From Candidatus Hydrogenedentota bacterium (lineage in GTDB: Bacteria; Hydrogenedentota; Hydrogenedentia; Hydrogenedentales; CAITNO01): a stretch of 43,167 nt of DNA. Under the pieces are notes generated by a model. The model saw nothing but the letters and a program-made list of their open reading frames with translations, made no database searches and was not told the origin of the DNA. Made by a program: the position numbers and the translations under genes. The DNA is taken from assembly GCA_029776995.1 (NCBI GenBank), contig JAKOTZ010000170.1, positions 1-43,167 on the forward strand. Reading direction: 5' to 3'. The first letter of the stretch is position 1, and every line of letters starts with the position of its first letter. Shown one piece after another: positions 9,354 through 18,574 of this stretch.

Positions 9354-9815
9354 ATGAGTCAAGAGAATCTTCACGAAACACCGCTCCGTCTGTTTTCCAG
9401 GCATCGCTGGTGGCGAGAAGTGTTTCTAGGCATCACGCTGTTTGCGTGCGGCTTCCTGATGGGCGGCGTTATCGTAACGAAGTACTACATTTCCCGGACG
9501 GCAAGCGTGGCACACGCCGGCGTCAATCACCAGCAGACCATCGACCGTCTGCAGCGGATGCTTGATCTGAACGCGGAACAGACGCGGCAGATACAGACAA
9601 TCATAGCCAAGGGGCTTGACGACTTGCGGAGCATTCGACAATCGGTACGGCCCGAGATTGACGCCGTACTGGAGCGCGTTCGCACCGAGGTGTCTTCGCT
9701 CCTGAATCCACGCCAGAAACGGATCTGGGAAAGGCGCTTTGACCTGACCCGAAGACGGTGGTTCCCACCAATACCTGAGAATACCAGCGGTGAAAGGGGG
9801 GCAAGCAGCCGGTAG
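9354..9815 (+). CDS. Membrane-anchored Spy/CpxP-like (heavy-metal-resistance-type) periplasmic protein
   Basis: ATG at 9354; TM LGITLFACGFLMGGVIV; helical LDLNAEQTRQIQTIIAKGLDDLRSIRQSVRPEIDAVLERVRTEVSSLLNPRQKRIWERRF. Confidence 0.65.
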   Translation: MSQENLHETPLRLFSRHRWWREVFLGITLFACGFLMGGVIVTKYYISRTASVAHAGVNHQQTIDRLQRMLDLNAEQTRQIQTIIAKGLDDLRSIRQSVRPEIDAVLERVRTEVSSLLNPRQKRIWERRFDLTRRRWFPPIPENTSGERGASSR

Positions 9816-9822
9816 GAAAATT

Positions 9823-9972
9823 GGATCTAAGTGCAACATTTTGCAAAAAGGCGAAGGCTTCTAAGGGAACTCGGCGGCCAGTGTTTTTCCTGCGTCGGTT
9901 GTTCAGCTCATAAATGATCCTCTTGAGTTTTTCAGGGGGGAATGTTTCAGTAATCGGTGAAAAAATCTTCGG
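9823..9972 (-). mobile_element. Fossil C-terminus of an IS30-type transposase
   Basis: Minus-strand frame reads PKIFSPITETFPPEKLKRIIYELNNRRRKNTGRRVPLEAFAFLQNVALRS, resembling the IS30 C-terminal LNNRPRK-LG-(K/R)TP-E-F pattern; no catalytic DDE core beside it. Confidence 0.6.
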
Positions 9973-10088
9973 CAGCCTGGCTGGCTGATTCATGCAAGCG
10001 GAGTCGGATGCCGTTATCTGGGAGGCCGGATAACAGCAGGCGCTGCGCTCAGTCAGAACCCGCGGCCCGCTGCGAAAAAACGCCGGGG

Positions 10089-10118
10089 TTGCTATTCCCC
10101 TTTCAGTAATGTTACAAT
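10089..10118 (+). promoter_or_regulatory. Candidate promoter TTGCTA-N18-TACAAT for the rimP-nusA-infB operon
   Basis: Hexamers 10089-10094 and 10113-10118. Confidence 0.4.
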
Positions 10119-10144
10119 TATTCTCTGATGAAGTGTAGCCGCCG

Positions 10145-10171
10145 AAAAGTGGGTGACAACCCACTTTTTTT
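10145..10171 (+). terminator. Rho-independent terminator or leader attenuator upstream of rimP
   Basis: AAAAGTGGGT-GACA-ACCCACTTTT perfect 10-bp stem, GNNA-type loop, continuing into T-tract. Confidence 0.8.
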
Positions 10172-10177
10172 ATTACC

Positions 10178-10196
10178 TGCCCGCTGCGGGCGGGCA
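10178..10196. repeat. Small GC-rich inverted repeat in rimP leader
   Basis: TGCCCGC-TGCGG-GCGGGCA, 7-bp perfect stem. Confidence 0.6.
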
Positions 10197-10221
10197 AGAG
10201 CGGCTCACGCTGAGGAAAAAT

Positions 10222-10689
10222 ATGGAACATGAAGTACTGCAACGGGCCCTCTGGGCGCTGCTGGAGCCGGAACTGGCCAGGATCGGTTATGAGCTGATCG
10301 AGATCGAACTGGCCGGCGGCGGTTCCCGGAGCGTGTTGCGGGTATTCATAGATAAACCCGGCGGAATTACGCTGGACGACTGCGTGGCGGCATCCCGCCA
10401 GGCGGAATTGGCGCTCGACGCGTCAGACCTGATGACGGCGGCCTACACGCTGGAGATGTCGTCGCCCGGGGCGGACCGTCCGTTGCGGAAACCGGAGCAT
10501 TTCGAGCGGTATACGGGCCGGTCGGTCCGGATTCACACGCACGCGCCGGTGTTCGGCCGCCAGCGGTTTACCGGCGTGCTGGCGGGGGTGGCGGAGGGTA
10601 TGGTCCTGGTCCAGGGTGACGCGGAAGAGCCGTTCCGCATTCACTTTGAAAATATTCGCAAAGCGCGGCTGGAACCGCTGGAACAATGA
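10222..10689 (+). CDS. rimP: Ribosome maturation factor RimP
   Basis: MEHEVLQRALWALLEPELARIGYELIEIELAGGGSRSVLRVFIDKPGGITLDDCVAASRQ...EMSSPGADRPLRKPEHFERYTG; directly upstream of nusA. Confidence 0.93.
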   Translation: MEHEVLQRALWALLEPELARIGYELIEIELAGGGSRSVLRVFIDKPGGITLDDCVAASRQAELALDASDLMTAAYTLEMSSPGADRPLRKPEHFERYTGRSVRIHTHAPVFGRQRFTGVLAGVAEGMVLVQGDAEEPFRIHFENIRKARLEPLEQ

Positions 10690-10702
10690 CGAGGGTAGAG
10701 CC

Positions 10703-11881
10703 GTGGCCAATGAAATCAAACAGGCGATAGAGCTGCTCGAGCGGATGAAAGGGCTGGACCGGAACGTCCTGATCGAGGCGTTGCGGGAAGCCCTCGAAAA
10801 GGCGGCCGGAAGAAGCGTTACGCGTTCCGCGCAAATTACCGTGGAAATCGATCCGCATACCCTGCAGCCCCAGTTATATGAAATCCGGACGGTAGTGGAA
10901 AAAGTGGAAGACCCGGTCTCCCACATTTCGCTGGAAGAAGCGCGAAAACTGAACCCGGACGTAGCAATTGGCAATCGGCTGAAGGTGCGGTCGGAACCCA
11001 AAGATTTCGGCCGGATCGCCGCCCAGACCGCCCTGCAGCTGATTAAACAGAAACTGCGGGAGGCGGAACAGGACCGCATTTTCCAGGAGTTTAAAGACCG
11101 GGAAGGGGATCTGGTAACCGGAACCGTTAAGCAGATCAAAGAAGGGCGGATCATCGTTACGATCGGCCAGCTGGAGGCGGTCATCCCCCACTCGGAGCAG
11201 TCTCCGCGCGAAAAATACCGTCCGGGCGACCGGATAACCGCAATAGTGCAGAAGGTGGAGAAAGTGAACAAAGGCGCCACGTTTGTGCGTCTTTCCCGGG
11301 CCTGCAAGGAATTGGTTCTGGCCAAATTTGAAGCCGAAGTGCCCGAAATCTATGACGGGACAGTAGAAATTAAAGCCATCGCGCGGGATCCGGGGCAGCG
11401 GACGAAAATCGCCGTGGCCTCGAGAGACCCGAACGTGGATGCGGTGGGCGCCTGCGTGGGCATCCGAGGGTCTCGGGTCAAAGCCGTGGTCGATGAGCTG
11501 TTCGGCGAGAAGATTGACGTTATCCCGTGGAGTGACGACCCGGTGACCTTGTGCAAGAACGCGCTGAATCCGGCCGAAATTAAGTCCATCCGGCTGGATC
11601 CGGAGCGGAAAACGATTTACGTGACGGTGCCACAGGAACAGCTGTCTCTTTCGATCGGAAAACGGGGGCAGAATTCAAAACTGGCCTCCCAGATTGTCGG
11701 ATGGACCATCGACATCCGGGGGGACCAGGACGCGCGGGGCAATCCCGCGGACGCGGCAGCTTCCGGAGAAAGTCAGGCTGAAATCGCGCAAACGGAAGAT
11801 AACGCAGCAACCCCGGCGGTGAATGAACCGGAAAGCGGGGACGCGAATACCGGGGAGGAAGGTTTTACCGGCGAGGCATGA
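10703..11881 (+). CDS. nusA: Transcription termination/antitermination factor NusA
   Basis: GTG start VANEIKQAIELLERMKGLDRNVLIEALREALEKAAG; S1 and KH regions (CVGIRGSRVKAVVDELFGEKIDVIPWSDD...LSIGKRGQNSKLASQIVGWTIDI). Confidence 0.95.
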   Translation: MANEIKQAIELLERMKGLDRNVLIEALREALEKAAGRSVTRSAQITVEIDPHTLQPQLYEIRTVVEKVEDPVSHISLEEARKLNPDVAIGNRLKVRSEPKDFGRIAAQTALQLIKQKLREAEQDRIFQEFKDREGDLVTGTVKQIKEGRIIVTIGQLEAVIPHSEQSPREKYRPGDRITAIVQKVEKVNKGATFVRLSRACKELVLAKFEAEVPEIYDGTVEIKAIARDPGQRTKIAVASRDPNVDAVGACVGIRGSRVKAVVDELFGEKIDVIPWSDDPVTLCKNALNPAEIKSIRLDPERKTIYVTVPQEQLSLSIGKRGQNSKLASQIVGWTIDIRGDQDARGNPADAAASGESQAEIAQTEDNAATPAVNEPESGDANTGEEGFTGEA

Positions 11882-11980
11882 ACTGGTTAAGGTTTCTTTC
11901 AACATGCAGGGCAGCTGAGATGCTTCCCGCTATCCCTGGCGCCAGAGTTCTTCGCCGGACATCCGGAGGCAACAGCCTGT

Positions 11981-14900
11981 ATGCATACGCTTAGGACCCT
12001 TTGCGAGAAAATTAATATCGACCTGGATAAGGTGCAGTCATTACTGGGGCGTATTCCTGTCTGGTCCGGGGATCCGGATGTGGAACTGAACCCAGAACTG
12101 GCGGACCTGGTCATCCTTTTCGGGGATGATCCGGAAGAAGCGGAACGGGAAGTCCAAAAGCTGGCTGGCGCGGGCGAGACAAAAAAGAAAAAAACCGCTA
12201 AAAAGAAGGCTGCTTCCACCAAGAAGGTATCGTCCAAAGAGGCACAGGAAGTCACCATGGAAGAGGCTGCTCCGCCTAAAAAGAAGGCGCCAGCCAGAAG
12301 GTCCCGGAAAAAGGCCGAAGAAGTACCGGCGGAAACCCCGCAGGCCATCATCGTCTCTGGTGAGTCCTCCGACGAAACAGGCGAAGCTGTCGCGGAAGCG
12401 CCCGCTCCTAAAAAGAAAACTGCCCGAAAAGCCGCAGCCAAAAAGGCGGAAGAACCTGACGAAAGTATCGCGGCAATTCCTGAACCCGTAACGGCGGAAT
12501 CAGAAGCGCCGCTCCAGACCGACAGGGAGTCGAAAGCGGCTGAGGTTGTGGAGGGGGTTGTTCCTGAGGGTATGGAACCGATGGAGAAAGCGACAGCAGA
12601 AGCGGCGCAGGAACCCTCGGCCGCGGAATCCGCTGAAAAACCCCTGGCTGAAATTATCACGGACGAAACCGCCATTGGCGAGATCATATCGGTTACCCGA
12701 ACGATTGCCATGGATCCTCACGCGGGGTCCCTGGCGGAATCTGAGCGCATCCGTGAGGAAGCGCAGCGCCGCGAAGAAAAACGCCAGGAACAGCGCCGCG
12801 AAGCTGAGCAGGAAGCCAGGACGCAAGTTGAAGAAAAGCCTTCGCGTCCCCTGGTGACGCCTGATCCGGAAGTGGTGCGCATGGTCATTGAAAAGGAGCG
12901 GTTGCGAAAAGCGGAGAAAGAACGCGAAGAGCGTTTGCGTCAGGAACGCGCGGCAGCGCCCCGTTTGGCCGGCCGTGCGGGCACGCCTAGGCGGCCATCC
13001 GGCGCTGGAGCCGCTACAGCTCCCGGTGGACGCGGACGTTCCGGCGCGGCGGCTCCTCCCATAGCCACGCCCGATCTGCTGGAAGTCAAAGAGAAAGAGC
13101 GGGAAGGGGAACGCAAAAAGGGTAAGCTGACCAAGGCTGAACGCAAGAAGAAAAGCGCGGAACGCGCCCGGGTGGTGGAAGAAAACCTTCGGCGGGAAGC
13201 GGAACTGGCGGTCCGGGAGTTCCAATCCGGCATCAGCATGGCTGGCGCGAAACGACGCCGCAAGCGCCGCCGGGATGAAGATGACGGGGGTGAGGAAGCA
13301 GCGCAGGAACGCAGTGTGATTGAAATCGAAGACGTGTTGACCGTGGAACAGCTGGCCAACGTGCTGGGTGTGGGCGTCAATGACCTGATTCTGCACCTGA
13401 TGGACCATAATATTCTGGCAACCAAGAACCAGACTCTGGATTTGGATACCATCCGGAAAATTGCGGATGAATATAATTGTGACGTTGAGCTGGCCATTCC
13501 CGAGGAAGAGGAACTGCTTCGGGAAGAGCCGGATCCGCCTGAAAAGTTGCGACCCCGGCCGCCCGTGGTCACCGTAATGGGACACGTGGATCACGGGAAG
13601 ACGTCTTTGTTGGACAGAATCCGGAAAACGAATGTCGCGGAACAGGAGGCGGGAGGCATTACCCAGCATATAGCCGCCTATCAGGTTACGCTGCCTACGG
13701 GCGGGATGGTGACTTTCCTGGATACGCCAGGCCACGAGGCGTTCACCCAGATGCGGGCGCGGGGCGCGAACGTGACCGATATCGTGGTGCTGGTGGTGGC
13801 CGCGAATGACGGGATCATGCCCCAGACGGTTGAAGCCATCAACCACGCGAAAGCGGCCAATGCCACCATCGTGGTTGCCATCAACAAGTGTGACCTGGCG
13901 GACGCCCAGCCTGACCGGGTGCGGCAGGAGCTGACCCAGTACGGCCTGCTGGACGAAGCCTGGGGCGGCGATACGATCATGCGCAATATCTCAGCCAAAA
14001 CGGGCGCGGGCGTACAGGAACTGGTGGAGCTGCTGAGTTTGCAGGCGGACATGCTGGAATTGAAAGCCAATCCGGATAAACCCGCGCGGGGCGCCGTGCT
14101 GGAATCGGAAATCACGACCGGCCAGGGACCGGTGGCCTGGGTCCTGGTGCAGAGCGGCACGCTTCGGGTCGGAGACACCTTCGTGGCGGGAGCGACCTGG
14201 GGCAGGGTGCGCTCCATGTACAACGACAGGAATGAGGAGATCCGGGAAGCCGGCCCAGCCACGCCTGTAGCCGTTACGGGCTTCAGCGCTCCTCCCGAAG
14301 CCGGTGACCAGTTTATAGTGGTGGCCGAAGAGCGGAAAGCCCGGACCATTGCCGAGAAACGCGAAGCGGCCGCCCGGCTGAAACGGGGGCCCGCGGCGCG
14401 CCATATGACGCTGGAAGATTTCCATCAGCGCATGCAAAGCGGAGAGCACCGGGAACTGCGCCTGATTATCAAGGCGGACGTGCAGGGCTCAGTGGACGTG
14501 CTGCGGTCCAGCTTCATGAAAATGGGCAATGAAGAAGTACAGGTTCAGGTGATTCACGCGGCCGTTGGCGCGGTAAACGAGTCGGACGTTCTGCTGGCGG
14601 ACGTAAGCGACGCCGTGATCGTCGGATTCCATGTAACCGCGAATCCTAAAGCCAGGAAACTGGCGGAAGAGCTCGGCGTGGAAATCCGAACATTCCAGAT
14701 CATCTACGAAGCGCTGGATGAGGTGAAGAAGGCGCTGGAGGGGCTGCTGGCCCCTGAACAGGTGGAACGGATTACCGGGCACGCTGAAATCCGGCAGGTT
14801 TTCCGCTCTTCTGCGGTGGGCAATATCGCCGGCTGCTACGTGCTGGACGGCGAAGTTACCCGGGGCGGCATGGCCCGGCTGATCCGCGACGGGGTGATCG

Positions 14901-15064
14901 TTTTCGAGGGCCGCATCGAGTCCCTCAAGCGCATGAAAGATGACGCCCGAACCGTTACGGCCGGATATGAGTGCGGTATACGCCTTGAACGGTACGATGA
15001 TATCCGCGAGGGTGATATCATTGAAACCTACGTGATGGAATCCAAGCAGAAAACATTGAACTGA
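11981..15064 (+). CDS. infB: Translation initiation factor IF-2
   Basis: Long charged Lys/Glu-rich N-terminus; RPPVVTVMGHVDHGKTSLLDRIRKTNVAEQEAGGITQHIAAY; DTPGHEAF; NKCD. Confidence 0.97.
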   Translation: MHTLRTLCEKINIDLDKVQSLLGRIPVWSGDPDVELNPELADLVILFGDDPEEAEREVQKLAGAGETKKKKTAKKKAASTKKVSSKEAQEVTMEEAAPPKKKAPARRSRKKAEEVPAETPQAIIVSGESSDETGEAVAEAPAPKKKTARKAAAKKAEEPDESIAAIPEPVTAESEAPLQTDRESKAAEVVEGVVPEGMEPMEKATAEAAQEPSAAESAEKPLAEIITDETAIGEIISVTRTIAMDPHAGSLAESERIREEAQRREEKRQEQRREAEQEARTQVEEKPSRPLVTPDPEVVRMVIEKERLRKAEKEREERLRQERAAAPRLAGRAGTPRRPSGAGAATAPGGRGRSGAAAPPIATPDLLEVKEKEREGERKKGKLTKAERKKKSAERARVVEENLRREAELAVREFQSGISMAGAKRRRKRRRDEDDGGEEAAQERSVIEIEDVLTVEQLANVLGVGVNDLILHLMDHNILATKNQTLDLDTIRKIADEYNCDVELAIPEEEELLREEPDPPEKLRPRPPVVTVMGHVDHGKTSLLDRIRKTNVAEQEAGGITQHIAAYQVTLPTGGMVTFLDTPGHEAFTQMRARGANVTDIVVLVVAANDGIMPQTVEAINHAKAANATIVVAINKCDLADAQPDRVRQELTQYGLLDEAWGGDTIMRNISAKTGAGVQELVELLSLQADMLELKANPDKPARGAVLESEITTGQGPVAWVLVQSGTLRVGDTFVAGATWGRVRSMYNDRNEEIREAGPATPVAVTGFSAPPEAGDQFIVVAEERKARTIAEKREAAARLKRGPAARHMTLEDFHQRMQSGEHRELRLIIKADVQGSVDVLRSSFMKMGNEEVQVQVIHAAVGAVNESDVLLADVSDAVIVGFHVTANPKARKLAEELGVEIRTFQIIYEALDEVKKALEGLLAPEQVERITGHAEIRQVFRSSAVGNIAGCYVLDGEVTRGGMARLIRDGVIVFEGRIESLKRMKDDARTVTAGYECGIRLERYDDIREGDIIETYVMESKQKTLN

Positions 15065-15071
15065 TTCGGCC

Positions 15072-15353
15072 GTGACGATTGGTGTGCTGCATCTGGACCT
15101 TCTGATACCGGGCGCCATGTCGCTCAAGGAAAAACGACGCGTGGTAAAAAGCCTTAAAGACCGGTTGCGCGGGCGTTTTAACTGTTCAGTGGCTGAAACA
15201 GCCTGGCACGACGTCTGGCAGCGCGCGCGGATAACCGTGTGCGTGGTCAGTAACGAGGCCCGCCACGCCAATGAGCAGGTCAATGAAATCGCGGCGTGGG
15301 TTGAACGCAACGCGGACGCGGAACTGGCCGATTACCGGATTGAGATGCTATGA
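15072..15353 (+). CDS. DUF503 family protein (YlxP-like)
   Basis: GTG start; MTIGVLHLDLLIPGAMSLKEKRRVVKSLKDRLRGRFNCSVAETAWHDVWQRARI; located between infB and rbfA. Confidence 0.92.
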   Translation: MTIGVLHLDLLIPGAMSLKEKRRVVKSLKDRLRGRFNCSVAETAWHDVWQRARITVCVVSNEARHANEQVNEIAAWVERNADAELADYRIEML

Positions 15354-16705
15354 ACGATTACAGTCGCGCTGACCGCGTCGCCGCTCTCGTTCACGAGGAG
15401 GTGGCGCGCCTGCTGCAGCGGGAATTCAAGGATCCCCGCCTGGGGTTCGTGTCCGTGATGGGCGTGCGCATGTCGCCGGACATGCGCTTCGCCAACGTGT
15501 ACGTCAGCCTGTATGGAAGCGACTCCGAAAAAAAATCTTCTCTTATCGCGCTGCAGAACGGAGCGGGCTGGTTCCGCCGCAAGGTGGGCCGAATCCTGCG
15601 GGTTCGCCATATTCCGGAAATCCGCTTTTTCGCGGACGACTCGCTAGACCGGGTCTACCATCTGGAGGAAGTGCTGGACCATGTCCATCGCGAGCAGCGG
15701 GAATCGCCTATGCTGGTGTTGACGCTCGAGGAAGCCGCGGAGCGGTTTCGGGAGGCGCGTTCCCTGCTGATTACCACCCACGTGGGACCGGACGGAGACG
15801 CGATCGGCAGTCTGCTGGGCCTGTACTGGCTGGCCAAAGCCCTGGATAAACCCGTCCAGCTGATGGTGGACAGCCCGGTTCCTCAAATCCTGCGGTTCCT
15901 GCCTGGCGCCGACCTAATTCGCGACGCGGAATCAATGCCAAAACCTTTTGAACTGGCGGTAATCGCCGACTGTTCGTCATTTGGCCGGGTTGGCGACGCG
16001 GCCAAATGGCTCCGCGAGGGCGCGTCCGTGCTGATTCTGGACCACCACACCGAACCCGGCGAGCCCGGAACGGCCGGCCACATCGATTCAACCTTTGCGG
16101 CCACGGCGGAACTGGTGGCCGAACTGTATGCCACACTGGACGTGCCAATTCCTCCGGAGGCTGCCTTGTGCCTCTATGTCGGGCAGGTGACCGATACCAA
16201 TGGATACCGTTTTTCCAATACGTCGCCGAGAACCCACCGGATTGCCGCGCGCCTGATGGAAGCGGGGCAGTTCGCGCCCCACCGCGTGGCGGAACAGGTG
16301 CTGGAATTCATGCCAAGGCCGAAGTTTTTCCTCCTGCGGCGGATGCTGGATCGGGTGGAATTCCGCGGAAACGGCGCCATCGCGGCGTCCTGGCTGGACG
16401 TGGAGGATTTTTCTGATTGCGGCGCGGAACGGGAACACACGGATAATTTAATTCACCATCTGCGCCAGGTGGAGGGCGTTCGGGTTGCGGCGCTTGCTTA
16501 CGCGGTAGACGCCAGCCACGTGAAGGTCAGCCTGCGCTCGGATGGATCTTTCGACTGTGCCGCCTGCTGCAGGCAGTGGGGCGGGGGCGGCCACGTGCCG
16601 GCTGCCGGCGCCACGCTGGAGGCGCCAGTGCGCAGCGCCCTGGAAAAGGTGTTGGCGGCGGTGGAGACCTCACTTTCGGCGGATGGCACGCGGCTGCCGT
16701 CCTGA
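15350..16705 (+). CDS. Fusion of RbfA (ribosome-binding factor A) with NrnA-type DHH/DHHA1 nanoRNase/pAp phosphatase
   Basis: N-term SRADRVAALVHEEVARLLQREFKDPRLGFVSVMGVRMSPDMRFANVYVSLYG (RbfA) then one continuous frame into LLITTHVGPDGDAIGSLLGLYW, LILDHHTEPGEPG (DHH) and CRQWGGGGHVPAAGA (DHHA1). Confidence 0.92.
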   Translation: MNDYSRADRVAALVHEEVARLLQREFKDPRLGFVSVMGVRMSPDMRFANVYVSLYGSDSEKKSSLIALQNGAGWFRRKVGRILRVRHIPEIRFFADDSLDRVYHLEEVLDHVHREQRESPMLVLTLEEAAERFREARSLLITTHVGPDGDAIGSLLGLYWLAKALDKPVQLMVDSPVPQILRFLPGADLIRDAESMPKPFELAVIADCSSFGRVGDAAKWLREGASVLILDHHTEPGEPGTAGHIDSTFAATAELVAELYATLDVPIPPEAALCLYVGQVTDTNGYRFSNTSPRTHRIAARLMEAGQFAPHRVAEQVLEFMPRPKFFLLRRMLDRVEFRGNGAIAASWLDVEDFSDCGAEREHTDNLIHHLRQVEGVRVAALAYAVDASHVKVSLRSDGSFDCAACCRQWGGGGHVPAAGATLEAPVRSALEKVLAAVETSLSADGTRLPS

Positions 16706-16720
16706 CCCCGGGAAGACGAT

Positions 16721-17620
16721 ATGGACGGAATACTGGCTGTCGATAAACCATCCGGCATCACTTCGCATGACGTGGTGGATCATGTCAGGCGGGTGGCCGG
16801 CATGCGCCGGGTAGGCCATACGGGTACGCTGGATCCCCGGGCCACGGGACTGCTCCTGCTTTGCCTGGGGCAGGCTACCCGGCTCTCTGAGTTCTTTACC
16901 GGACTGGATAAAGCCTATGAGGGGCGCATGCGCATGGGGGTCGTCAGCGCGTCATATGACATGGAAGGTCCTATTCTGGAGGAAAGGCCCGTTCCGGATA
17001 CGCTGACACTGGAGGATATTCAGCGCGCGTGTGAGCCGTTTCACGGGGAAATCCAGCAGGTGCCCCCGATGATGAGCGCGGTTAAAAGGGGCGGGACTCC
17101 GCTTTATAAAATGGCCCGCAAGGGTATAGAGGTGGAACGTGAACCGCGGACGGTCCGGGTGGACGTGTTCCGCGTGACGGCGTGGGAACCGCCGTACGCC
17201 TATATTGCCGTGCGCTGTTCCAGCGGCACCTACGTGCGGGCGCTGTGTCACGAAGTGGGGCAGTCCCTGGGATGCGGCGCCGCGCTGGACGCGCTGCGCC
17301 GGACGGAAGTCGGACGGTTTACGTTGGACCAGGCGGTTCCGCTGGATATGCTGAAGACTCCGGATGACGTCCGGGACAGACTGATTCCGATGGGGCAAAC
17401 ACTGGATTTCCCGATCGTTGTCGCGGATAACGTCCATGCGGCCCTGATCGAAAACGGAAATCCCATTCTGACGCGGGAACGGTTAAATCTGGGGCCGGAA
17501 GGCGGCCGGGTACAAGTGCATGACCGCCGGGGCCGCCTTATCGCGATAGGAGAAGCAAAACCGTCCGCGGCAGGGTATCGGATTATGCCCAGGCGGGTGC
17601 TGAGCAGGCGGGCGGATTGA
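16721..17620 (+). CDS. truB: tRNA pseudouridine(55) synthase TruB
   Basis: MDGILAVDKPSGITSHDVVDHVRRVAGMRRVGHTGTLDPRATGLLLLCLGQATRLSEF; SSGTYVRALCHEVGQSLGCGAALDALRRTEVGRF. Confidence 0.96.
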   Translation: MDGILAVDKPSGITSHDVVDHVRRVAGMRRVGHTGTLDPRATGLLLLCLGQATRLSEFFTGLDKAYEGRMRMGVVSASYDMEGPILEERPVPDTLTLEDIQRACEPFHGEIQQVPPMMSAVKRGGTPLYKMARKGIEVEREPRTVRVDVFRVTAWEPPYAYIAVRCSSGTYVRALCHEVGQSLGCGAALDALRRTEVGRFTLDQAVPLDMLKTPDDVRDRLIPMGQTLDFPIVVADNVHAALIENGNPILTRERLNLGPEGGRVQVHDRRGRLIAIGEAKPSAAGYRIMPRRVLSRRAD

Positions 17621-17623
17621 TCC

Positions 17624-18562
17624 ATGCGGGTGGTTGACGACTGTCTGGCGATGGATTCGGCCGGGCCGCCGTGCGCGCTGACCGTCGGCAGTTTTGACGG
17701 CGTACACCTCGGCCATCGCCGCCTGCTCGAGGTGCTGGTCCAGACCGCCCGGGAAAAACAGCTGGTTCCCGCCGTGATGACCCTGCGTCCTCATCCCCGG
17801 CGGTATTTCTTTCCTGACGAACCTCCGTATTTGCTTACCGCGCCGGAGCAGCAGGAACGGCTGCTGCGCGAAGCAGGGGTGGAGCTGTTGTATGTGCTTC
17901 CCTTTAACAGCCGGACAGCGGATATGGAACGGGACGCGTTTTTCCGGATGCTCGTTGACCGCTGTGGGGCCCGCGCGCTGGTGGTAGGCCACGATTTTCG
18001 ATTTGGCCGGAACGCGGCGGGCGACTACGAATACCTGCAGGCGGCAGCGGCCGCCGAGGGGATATGCGCGCGCCAGGTGGAGGCCCTGGTCATTGGCGGG
18101 CAGACTGTCAGCAGCTCCCTGGTACGCGAGCTGGTGCTCCACGGGCAGATGGAACAGGTTCCCCGGTTCCTGGGCAGGCCGTTTTCACTGTACGGCGAAG
18201 TAGTTGCGAGAAAGGGACTGGGCAGCCGGATCGGCTACCCAACCGCCAATATCTGCGCACCTCATGCGCTGCTTCCCGCGCACGGCGTCTATGCGGCAAC
18301 GATTATGCTGCCTTCCGGCCGGATTTGGCCCGCGGCAATCAATATCGGCATTGCGCCCACCCTGGGAAACAACCCGCCCACCGTTGAAGCGTATCTGCTG
18401 GATTTCTCGGGCAATCTGCGCGGCCAGAAACTCGAAGCCTTTTTCTATCGGCGTTTGCGGCCGGAATTCCGTTTTCCCTCTTTAGAGGAACTGGTCAGGG
18501 CGATTGATAAAGACGTGCAGGATACCCGCGCGTTCTTTAGAGACCACATGCCCAGGATATAG
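17624..18562 (+). CDS. ribF: Bifunctional riboflavin kinase/FMN adenylyltransferase
   Basis: LTVGSFDGVHLGHRRLLEVL; VVGHDFRFGRNAAGDYEYL; SRIGYPTANICAPHALLPAHGVYAATI; ends at TAG. Confidence 0.95.
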   Translation: MRVVDDCLAMDSAGPPCALTVGSFDGVHLGHRRLLEVLVQTAREKQLVPAVMTLRPHPRRYFFPDEPPYLLTAPEQQERLLREAGVELLYVLPFNSRTADMERDAFFRMLVDRCGARALVVGHDFRFGRNAAGDYEYLQAAAAAEGICARQVEALVIGGQTVSSSLVRELVLHGQMEQVPRFLGRPFSLYGEVVARKGLGSRIGYPTANICAPHALLPAHGVYAATIMLPSGRIWPAAINIGIAPTLGNNPPTVEAYLLDFSGNLRGQKLEAFFYRRLRPEFRFPSLEELVRAIDKDVQDTRAFFRDHMPRI

Positions 18563-18574
18563 AGAAAAAGGTTA

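Noticed and set aside
12126-12491. Lys/Arg-rich plus-strand ORF inside infB
   Set aside because: Alternative frame of the Lys/Glu-rich IF-2 N-terminus; composition artefact.
12500-13846. 448-aa minus-strand ORF
   Set aside because: Shadow ORF opposite infB, His/Arg/Phe-rich and without recognisable motifs.
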